DNA of 34,916 nt. Source: Alterinioella nitratireducens. Lineage in GTDB: Bacteria > Pseudomonadota > Alphaproteobacteria > Rhodobacterales > Rhodobacteraceae. Position numbers and translations under genes: made by a program. This document shows positions 29,612-34,916 of the stretch, in pieces. The stretch spans positions 1 to 34,916 of the forward strand of contig NZ_JABJVX010000020.1 of the NCBI RefSeq assembly GCF_013155465.1, given 5' to 3'. The notes under the pieces are model-generated. The model was not told the origin of the DNA and searched no databases. It saw only the letters and a list, made by a program, of their open reading frames with translations. Each line of letters starts with the position of its first letter. The first letter of the stretch is position 1.

Positions 29612-31969
29612 ATGATCTTTGGACTCGACGGCGTCGCAATCGCCCTGCTGATCGTCTTCCTGTGCCTCTTCGGGGCCATCATGACCGGCTTTCCGGTCGC
29701 CTTCGCCATCGCGGGCGCGGGCGCGATCTCGTTCGGGATCATCGCCGCGCTGGATAATTCCGGCCTGCTGATCCATTATGCCATCGACGACCGGTCGGCA
29801 GAATACGGCGCGCTGCTGGCCGACGGGATCAACCGGGACTCGATCTCCGTCTTCCGATACCCGGAGTTACCCAGATACGAGGAGGCGCTGTTCCCGCAAG
29901 GCTGGGAACAAGCGCTGAACCGCAACCTCAGCTTCATCGTCAACCGCATGGATGAGCGCGTGATCGCGGGCCAGTCCATCGAGACGCTGCTGGCGGTGCT
30001 GATGTTCGTGATGATGGGCATCACGCTGGAACGCTCGAAGATCGCCAATGACCTTCTGACCACCATGGCGCGGCTTTTCGGCCCGCTGCCAGGCGGCCTC
30101 GCGGTCTCCATCGTCATCGTGGGCGCGTTCCTGGCGGCCTCGACCGGGATCGTCGGCGCGACCGTGGTAACCATGGGCCTGCTGGCGCTGCCCACCATGC
30201 TGCGCAACAATTACAGCCCCGAACTTGCCACCGGCGTGATCGCGGCTTCCGGCACACTGGGCCAGATCATCCCGCCCTCGATCGTCATCGTCCTTCTGGG
30301 CACGCTGGCGGGCGACCTCTATGCGGCGGGGCAGGAGGCGCGGGCGCAGCTGGTCGGCTGCGGCGACGCGCTGACCTATCTGGGCGAGCCTGCGGTGCTG
30401 TCGGTCGGTACGCTGTTCCAGGCGGCGCTGTTGCCGGGGATCTTCCTGGCCTTCCTCTATGGCGCCTATGCGTTCGGCTTCGCGCTCTTCAACCCGTCCA
30501 AGGCACCGCCGGTTCATACCGATGCCGCGACCGGCGAGGTCGTGACCAGGGGCGAGGCGCTGACCTGGTATCTGGGCGTGCCCCTGGCGCTGATCATGGG
30601 CGTCGTGCTGGCGGGGCAGGCGGGGCTGATCGGTACGCAGAGCTTCACCGTCTCGGCCTATTCGCAATCGGGCGAAAGCGCCGATCTGCGCACCAATGTT
30701 TCCGACACCTGCCGCGCGGCGATGATCGACCTGCACGGCCAGGAAGCCTGGGATGCCTCGGTCGCGCAGCAGGACGATATCGACGCCTCGGGCGGCGGCG
30801 AGGAAAGCCGCGAACGCAACACCGAGGAGCTTGAGACCGCGCGCCTGGCCGCCTTGGGCCAGATCGCGCCGATCGGCTCGGGCGTGGCTGTGGTGTTCCT
30901 GCTGCTGGCGCTGGTCCTGACCACCGCGCGCGGCGTGATGCCCACCGGCGATCCGCTGCCGCTGATGGTGGGCGGCGCGGGCGTGGCGCTGGCCTTCGTG
31001 GTCGATGCGATGCTGATCGGACCCGAGACCGGACCGGGGGCGAGCTTCCTGATCCTCACGATCCCCTTCGCGCTGACCTTGGTGGGCGTGGTGGTCGCCT
31101 TCCAGCGGCTGGCCACGAACGAGCTTCTGCGCGTGGTCTTTCCACCGCTGGTCCTGATCGTGGCGGTCCTGGGCTCGATCCTGGGCGGCATCACCAACCC
31201 GACGCCGGCGGCCGCGCTTGGCGCGGGCGGGGCGATCATGCTGGCGGCCTATCGCAAACTGCAGGAGGAACACCGGTCCGGCAAGGTCATCTTGATCGCG
31301 TCGCTGGCCATCGTGGTGATGATCCTCTTCGGGATCAATTTCGACCTGCGCATCCAGCGCGAGGGCATCAGCTTTGCCGATTGGGTGGCCTATGTCATCA
31401 CGCTGGCGGCCTATCACGTCGCGTTTTTCGGGCTGCTCTACGGCTGTTGGGTGCTGTTCCGCACCAATGTCCTGAGCCCGGTGGTGCGCGAGACCGCCAA
31501 GGTGACCTCGATGGTGTTCACCATCCTGATCGGCTCGCAATTGCTGAACCTGGTGGTGATCTCGTTCGGCGGCGAGGAATATATCCAGGACTTCCTGCGC
31601 AGCTTCGACCAGGAATGGGCGGTGTTCCTCTTGGTGATGCTGATCCTCTTCGTCCTGGGCTTCGTGCTCGATTTCCTCGAGATCATCTATATCGTGATCC
31701 CGATTGTCGGCCCGGTGATCTATGGCGGCGAGATGGATCCGAAATGGGTCACGATCATGATCGCGGTGAACCTGCAGACCAGCTTCCTGACGCCGCCCTT
31801 CGGCTTCGCGCTGTTCTACCTGCGCGGCGTGGCCCCGGCGAGTGTCACCACCGGCCATATCTATCGCGGGGTGCTTCCCTTCGTGCTGATCCAGGTCCTG
31901 GGGCTGGCGATCCTCTGGGCCTTCCCCGGCATCGTGACCATCGTGCCGGACCTGTTGCCGAACAACTGA
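29612..31969 (+). CDS. TRAP transporter large membrane subunit (DctM family), enlarged
   Basis: 785 residues, against about 430 in classical DctM. Conserved family segments are split: ASTGIVGATVVTMGLLALP and GTLGQIIPPSIVIVLLG (214-230) in the first half, GSILGGITNPTPAAALGAGG (521-540) and the C-terminal NLQTSFLTPPFGFALFYLRGVAP in the second. An extra soluble-looking segment lies at about 48-120, and a long insert (about 295-505) adds several membrane helices and a hydrophilic loop (residues 350-410). This subunit carries the sodium-coupled transport path. The reading frame is intact with uniform composition, so this is not a sequencing fusion. A terminator follows. Confidence 0.9.
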   Translation: MIFGLDGVAIALLIVFLCLFGAIMTGFPVAFAIAGAGAISFGIIAALDNSGLLIHYAIDDRSAEYGALLADGINRDSISVFRYPELPRYEEALFPQGWEQALNRNLSFIVNRMDERVIAGQSIETLLAVLMFVMMGITLERSKIANDLLTTMARLFGPLPGGLAVSIVIVGAFLAASTGIVGATVVTMGLLALPTMLRNNYSPELATGVIAASGTLGQIIPPSIVIVLLGTLAGDLYAAGQEARAQLVGCGDALTYLGEPAVLSVGTLFQAALLPGIFLAFLYGAYAFGFALFNPSKAPPVHTDAATGEVVTRGEALTWYLGVPLALIMGVVLAGQAGLIGTQSFTVSAYSQSGESADLRTNVSDTCRAAMIDLHGQEAWDASVAQQDDIDASGGGEESRERNTEELETARLAALGQIAPIGSGVAVVFLLLALVLTTARGVMPTGDPLPLMVGGAGVALAFVVDAMLIGPETGPGASFLILTIPFALTLVGVVVAFQRLATNELLRVVFPPLVLIVAVLGSILGGITNPTPAAALGAGGAIMLAAYRKLQEEHRSGKVILIASLAIVVMILFGINFDLRIQREGISFADWVAYVITLAAYHVAFFGLLYGCWVLFRTNVLSPVVRETAKVTSMVFTILIGSQLLNLVVISFGGEEYIQDFLRSFDQEWAVFLLVMLILFVLGFVLDFLEIIYIVIPIVGPVIYGGEMDPKWVTIMIAVNLQTSFLTPPFGFALFYLRGVAPASVTTGHIYRGVLPFVLIQVLGLAILWAFPGIVTIVPDLLPNN

Positions 31970-31997
31970 CGCGGACCAGGGACTGGTATCAAATTGA

Positions 31998-32022
31998 GCG
32001 GGCCCCCAAAGCGGGGGCCCGC
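31998..32022 (+). terminator. Terminator of the TRAP operon
   Basis: Perfect 10-bp stem GCGGGCCCCC / GGGGGCCCGC (31998-32007, 32013-32022) with AAAGC loop, then GCTGCTTT. It is 28 bp past the DctM stop in a convergent space with bpt. Confidence 0.7.
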
Positions 32023-32087
32023 GCTGCTTTCCGGCGCGTGTCTCAAAGCATTACGGGAAAGCGGCCCGGTCGCGCGGGGTTGGGGGA

Positions 32088-32912
32088 TCAGTCGTCGGTG
32101 GCGCGGGTGTCGGGAAGGGACAGGCGCGCGACCTGTTCGGCGATGGGTTCGACCGACAGGGGATGCGTCTCGGACTCGAAGGCGTCGGGATCCTTGAGCG
32201 GTTGCCAGGCGCCGCCCAGATAGACCTCGAGCGCGGCATAGCCCGCCTTGTAACCCATCTTGGAACTGCCCGGCACCCAATAGCCGAGATAGACGTAAGG
32301 CAGCCCCGCCTCGCGCGCGATCTCGACATGATCGAGGATGACGTGAGAGCCGAGCGACCGCCGTCCGGCATCGGGGCGGAAGAAGGAATAGACCATCGAG
32401 AGCCCGTCATCGAGCACATCGGTCAGGCAGACCGCGGCCAGGCGGCCCGCATCGTCACCGTCGCGATACTCGACGACCCGGCTGCGCACCGGGGTTTCCT
32501 CGATCATCGCGGCGAACTCGAACACGTCCATATCGGCCATGCCGCCATCGGCGTGGCGGCTGTCGAGATAGTCGCGGAAGAGGGCGTATTGTTCCTCGGT
32601 CGCCCAGGGGGAGCGCGCCTCGCGGGTGAGGGACGCGTTGCGCTTGAGCGTGCGGCGCTGGCTTTTCGACGGCGCGAAATCGGCGACCCGGATACGCGCC
32701 GAGAGGCAGGCGTTGCAATCCGAGCAGGACGGCCGGTAAAGCACGTTCTGCGACCGGCGGAAGCCCTGTTTCGACAGCGAGTCGTTCAGCGTCGAGGCAT
32801 GATCGCCCTGCAGCGCGGTAAACAGCTTCCGCTCGCGCCGACCCTCGAGATAAGGGCAGCTTTGCGGAGCCGTCACATAGAATTGCGGCGCAAGGGGCAG
32901 CGTGTGGCGCAT
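32088..32912 (-). CDS. bpt: Aspartate/glutamate leucyltransferase (bacterial N-end rule)
   Basis: 274 residues from ATG 32912, which gives the family N-terminus [22 protein letters not shown]; the frame is open upstream to 32978 without motif support. Bpt transfers Leu from Leu-tRNA to proteins starting with Asp or Glu, marking them for ClpS/ClpAP. Seen: the zinc/ATE-type Cys cluster ([16 protein letters not shown]), SQRRTLKRN, and the GNAT-like C-terminal part ([49 protein letters not shown]). It runs leftward, convergent with the TRAP operon. Confidence 0.94.
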   Translation of the reverse strand: MRHTLPLAPQFYVTAPQSCPYLEGRRERKLFTALQGDHASTLNDSLSKQGFRRSQNVLYRPSCSDCNACLSARIRVADFAPSKSQRRTLKRNASLTREARSPWATEEQYALFRDYLDSRHADGGMADMDVFEFAAMIEETPVRSRVVEYRDGDDAGRLAAVCLTDVLDDGLSMVYSFFRPDAGRRSLGSHVILDHVEIAREAGLPYVYLGYWVPGSSKMGYKAGYAALEVYLGGAWQPLKDPDAFESETHPLSVEPIAEQVARLSLPDTRATDD

Positions 32913-33008
32913 TGAAACTCGTCTGGTCGTCCTGTCCGGAAATGAGCCTGCAACAGGATTCGGGCACGGGCAACCCATTTATCAAGGGGTTGCCCCGGTT
33001 CGCGGGGA

Positions 33009-33455
33009 TCAGCCGGGGCGGTTGATCGCGGCGGTACCCAGGAAGAGGTCCGGCAGCGACTGGTGACGCTCGCCGAGCGCGATCATCGCCACCGACAGCG
33101 CCTGCGGCAGGAAGAAGCTGGCGCAAAGCAGGTAGGCGCCTGTATGCAGCATCGCCTCGGTCCCCGTCAGGCGCGCGCCGGTGGCGTTGCGAAGCTCGAT
33201 GTTCATCAGCCGCATCCCCAGGGTGGCCGAGGCCGAGCCGATGGTGATCGCGCGGTAGACGAAGCTGGTGGCGACCCAGAAGAGCGGCCAGAGCCAGAAG
33301 GCCACGGTCAGGGTCAGGACGCCGATGATCAGCATCATGACGAGGATCAGGACGACATCGACCACCCAGGCCATCAGGCGCTTGGGCGGAATGCCGTCAT
33401 AGAAGACGGATTGGCGGTCGGGATCGGGCAGGGCGGAACTCATGGGCGCATACAT
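33009..33455 (-). CDS. RDD family membrane protein
   Basis: 148 residues from ATG 33455 (GAGG upstream); ATG 33443 is an alternative. Three hydrophobic segments are evident: LMAWVVDVVLILVMMLIIGVLTL, VAFWLWPLFWVATSFVYRAI and LHTGAYLLCASFFLPQALSVAMIAL. The first carries the Ala..Val-Asp variant of the Arg-Asp-Asp signature, and LGMRLMNIELRN follows the second, as in the RDD family. Some members act in ion exchange, but most are unassigned. The gene follows the DUF2852 gene by 85 bp with a hairpin between. bpt lies 96 bp downstream on the same strand, so the three may be loosely co-transcribed. Confidence 0.8.
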   Translation of the reverse strand: MYAPMSSALPDPDRQSVFYDGIPPKRLMAWVVDVVLILVMMLIIGVLTLTVAFWLWPLFWVATSFVYRAITIGSASATLGMRLMNIELRNATGARLTGTEAMLHTGAYLLCASFFLPQALSVAMIALGERHQSLPDLFLGTAAINRPG

Positions 33456-33487
33456 GGGGGGGGATGCCTCTGATTGCAATTGGGTTT

Positions 33488-33516
33488 GCCGGTGCAAGAG
33501 GGGGGCTTGCACCGGC
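33488..33516 (-). terminator. Stem-loop between DUF2852 and RDD genes
   Basis: Perfect 11-bp stem GCCGGTGCAAG / CTTGCACCGGC (33488-33498, 33506-33516) with a 7-nt loop, 24 bp past the DUF2852 stop. On the minus strand it is followed by AAACCC rather than U's, so it may be a partial terminator or an mRNA stabiliser. Confidence 0.5.
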
Positions 33517-33540
33517 CAAGGCCTGGGGGAGGAGGGGGGA

Positions 33541-33972
33541 TCAGGCCTCGATGGTGTCGGCGTCTTCGGCCGCGTCACGGGCACGGTCGCGGCGGGCACG
33601 CCGATCGCGGTCTTCCATGAACTGGTCGAACTCGGCCTTGTCCTTGGCGTCGCGCAGGCGCTCCAGGAAGTCCTGGAAGGCGGTCTGTTCTTCCTCCAGG
33701 CGGCGCAGTGTGTCGGCCTTGTAGGCGTCGAACGCGGTGTTGCCGGAGCTGCGGAAGCTTTGGCCATGCGATTTGCTGCGGCGGGAACACCCGGATTTGA
33801 ACATGTTTTTGCTCCAGATCATGTAGAAGAGAAGGGCCAGCCCCACGGGCCAGAACAAGATGAACCCAAGCACCATGGCGGCGATCCAGGCCCCTTTGCC
33901 CTTGTCGTCCAGCCAGGCCTCGGCCCGTGTGAGGTAGCCCTGGGCAGATGGGTCGGTGGTTGTGGCGGTCAT
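33541..33972 (-). CDS. DUF2852 family membrane protein
   Basis: 143 residues from ATG 33972, with GGGAG upstream. One membrane helix is clear: WIAAMVLGFILFWPVGLALLFYMIW, preceded by a short N-terminal part. After it comes a charged, coiled-coil-like C-terminal part (FDAYKADTLRRLEEEQTAFQDFLERLRDAKDKAEFDQFMED), rich in Arg and acidic residues. DUF2852 is a small alphaproteobacterial family with no known function. Three phased palindromes lie 25-113 bp upstream, suggesting tight regulation. Confidence 0.85.
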   Translation of the reverse strand: MTATTTDPSAQGYLTRAEAWLDDKGKGAWIAAMVLGFILFWPVGLALLFYMIWSKNMFKSGCSRRSKSHGQSFRSSGNTAFDAYKADTLRRLEEEQTAFQDFLERLRDAKDKAEFDQFMEDRDRRARRDRARDAAEDADTIEA

Positions 33973-33996
33973 TTTCAAAATCTCCCTCGATTTGCG

Positions 33997-34085
33997 ATGT
34001 GAATGCCTTTCACATGACTGAAGATGGGGCATGTTAATCGGCTTAACAAGGGGTCGGGTGAAAAAATGTGAAGAGGGTTTACATT
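33997..34085. promoter_or_regulatory. Three 19-bp palindromes at 35-bp pitch
   Basis: Sites: ATGTGAATGCCTTTCACAT (33997-34015), ATGTTAATCGGCTTAACAA (34032-34050), ATGTGAAGAGGGTTTACAT (34067-34085). All follow ATGTnAA-N5-TTnACAT; the first is perfect, the other two differ at one position. Centres are 34006, 34041 and 34076, exactly 35 bp apart. They lie directly upstream of the DUF2852 gene, so are likely operator sites for a dimeric regulator that I cannot name. Confidence 0.7.
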
Positions 34086-34292
34086 TTCGACGCGGACTCC
34101 GATGGCTTGCAATCCCCGACATCGGCGTCAGGCTGGAACCATGCGTGTAGCGGGACACCAAGTTTTTCAGGGAATGACAGGGATACTTGCAGCAGCGAAG
34201 TTTCGGGATTCGGTGCAACTCTCGTTAAATGGAAGCGATTGATCTAGCCATTTAACTGTCGGTTAATGGCGCGCTGAACACCAAAGTGTCAA
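34086..34292. other. Non-coding stretch
   Basis: About 200 bp with no gene seen; more AT-rich than the rest of the window. It contains TTAAC-TGTCG-GTTAA (34252-34266), a small inverted repeat 26 bp past the stop of the hypothetical gene, flanked by CCATT and ATGG that extend the hairpin. Confidence 0.4.
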
Positions 34293-34814
34293 CTAGCCGC
34301 CGCTGAACCATCCGCGCGGCAGTGCTTGGCGTCGCGACTTGAGAACACGCTTCAGGGTCCAACCGACCTGAAGAATGGCAGTCAATCGTGCCGGATCGGC
34401 GGGCCTGTCTTCCTCATCAAAGTTCGCGCCGGTTGCCGCGCGATGGAGGTCTCGCCACTCTTTTTGCGCGGCTTTCAGAGAGGTGTTGTGACCAAAGAAT
34501 AGCTGGTTCTGAAGGCCATTTATTGCATGAAGGCGCGCGCTTATGGTTGCCATGAGTTGTGCGCGGTCGTGTCCCATCTCTTGTGCCGGAACACCCCAGA
34601 ACGCGACGCAATCATCCAACAAGAGCTCGAGAATGCCACACAACTGATCAAGCTGGTCGTCTCGGTCCTGCTCCTTCCGCAAGGATCGGCCAAACCACGT
34701 GCTAAGAAGCCTCGTGACAACTGGACCGAACACCGTGCCGAAAATTGCAGCAGAGAAGGCTTCCCAGCTCAGGATGCCCGCTCCCGCATGGCAGCTTCTT
34801 CGATGTACTGCCAT
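34293..34814 (-). CDS. Hypothetical membrane-anchored protein
   Basis: 173 residues if it starts at ATG 34814, where the ribosome site is poor; an in-frame TGA at 34833-34835 bounds the frame upstream. A likely membrane segment is SWEAFSAAIFGTVFGPVVTRLL, followed by FGRSLRKEQDRDDQLDQLCGILELLLDDCVAFWG and mostly helical, charged sequence (LKAAQKEWRDLHRAA, then RLTAILQVGWTLKRVLKSRRQ). I do not recognise a family. Codon use and base composition are less GC-rich than the neighbours, hinting at acquisition by transfer. It resembles orphan genes found beside mobile elements. Confidence 0.55.
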   Translation of the reverse strand: MAVHRRSCHAGAGILSWEAFSAAIFGTVFGPVVTRLLSTWFGRSLRKEQDRDDQLDQLCGILELLLDDCVAFWGVPAQEMGHDRAQLMATISARLHAINGLQNQLFFGHNTSLKAAQKEWRDLHRAATGANFDEEDRPADPARLTAILQVGWTLKRVLKSRRQALPRGWFSGG

Positions 34815-34903
34815 GCCTCTAGCCGGTAAACCTCACTGTCTGGACCTGTCACGGTTTGATGCCGCTCCTTTGATAGCATTTACTGCAACAAAGGAGACTG
34901 ACT

Positions 34904-34916
34904 ATGGGACTGAAAC
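34904..34916 (+). CDS. Start of a gene cut by the window edge
   Basis: AAAGGAG at 34890-34896 followed by ATG GGA CTG AAA (34904 on) is a strong translation start; only four codons are in the window. The upstream bases TGTCTGGACCTGTCACGG (from 34837) begin with TG and could be the left end of an IS3-like element, which would make this a transposase gene. That is a guess, as too little is visible. Confidence 0.4.

Noticed and set aside
27428-31858. Long minus-strand frames opposite the TRAP operon
   Set aside because: Both have the low-complexity composition of antisense frames and no ribosome sites or motifs, while the + strand genes are clear.
34032-34050. CtrA binding site
   Set aside because: TTAA-N5-TTAA has the wrong spacing for the CtrA consensus TTAA-N7-TTAA, and the site fits better in the series of three 19-bp palindromes.
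1-34916. CRISPR arrays, tRNA or rRNA genes, phage or complete IS
   Set aside because: No regularly spaced direct repeats, tRNA-like cloverleaf arms with CCA, rRNA sequence, integrase or complete transposase were recognised on either strand.

Overview
The window looks like chromosomal DNA of a Rhodobacterales (roseobacter-type) alphaproteobacterium. The reasons are the uniformly high GC, GC-rich codon use, and the mix of genes: short-type argC, DUF6314, DUF2852, a TRAP operon with a Tat-exported TakP-like binding protein, bacterial leucyltransferase bpt, and an ECF sigma factor next to an EF-hand protein. Species cannot be named from the sequence alone. No rRNA, tRNA, CRISPR array or complete insertion sequence was seen.

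Layout. 0.2-1.5 kb (+): a GlcG/HbpS-like protein and a PuuD-like class I glutamine amidotransferase. 1.5-5.8 kb (-): purB, argC, an isolated fliG homologue and a LysE-type exporter. 5.9-7.6 kb (+): a secreted hypothetical, a coupled DUF6314 gene and an exported protein ending in a von Hippel-Lindau beta-like domain. 7.6-9.8 kb: a conserved small protein, a SAM methyltransferase and a divergent LysR regulator. 9.9-15.2 kb (-): ssb, an aminotransferase, a PpiD-like periplasmic foldase and trpE. 15.4 kb (+): a lytic transglycosylase. 16.0-17.4 kb (-): a Rieske oxygenase overlapping a 73-aa gene, preceded by three tandem 12-bp palindromes. 17.6-18.8 kb: divergent ECF sigma and EF-hand genes. 18.9-26.9 kb (-): ilvB and ilvN, separated by a TPR-sulfotransferase, a universal stress protein, a BCCT transporter and a GT87 mannosyltransferase-like membrane protein. 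27.5-32.0 kb (+): a TRAP operon with oversized membrane subunits. 32.1-34.9 kb (-): bpt, an RDD protein, DUF2852 and an orphan hypothetical in AT-richer DNA.

How parts work together. The best-supported regulatory unit is in front of ilvB: a consensus-like promoter, a 15-codon leader peptide with the run Ile-Leu-Val-Leu-Val, and a hairpin plus U-tract terminator, which together make a classical transcription attenuator. A palindrome of the form GACA-N4-TGTC is found three times upstream of the Rieske gene, and a close relative with an 11-nt exact match lies upstream of the usp-BCCT pair. This suggests one regulator for uptake and oxidative attack of a quaternary amine or betaine-like compound. 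Three 19-bp palindromes spaced exactly 35 bp apart precede the DUF2852 gene.

The intergenic spaces also carry three small repeat families: a 48-nt stem-loop element (two copies, with compensatory changes), a 23-nt element ending in a ribosome-binding-site-like tail (two copies), and a 20-nt GC palindrome (two copies). Products were assigned by recognising motifs by eye; no database search was run.
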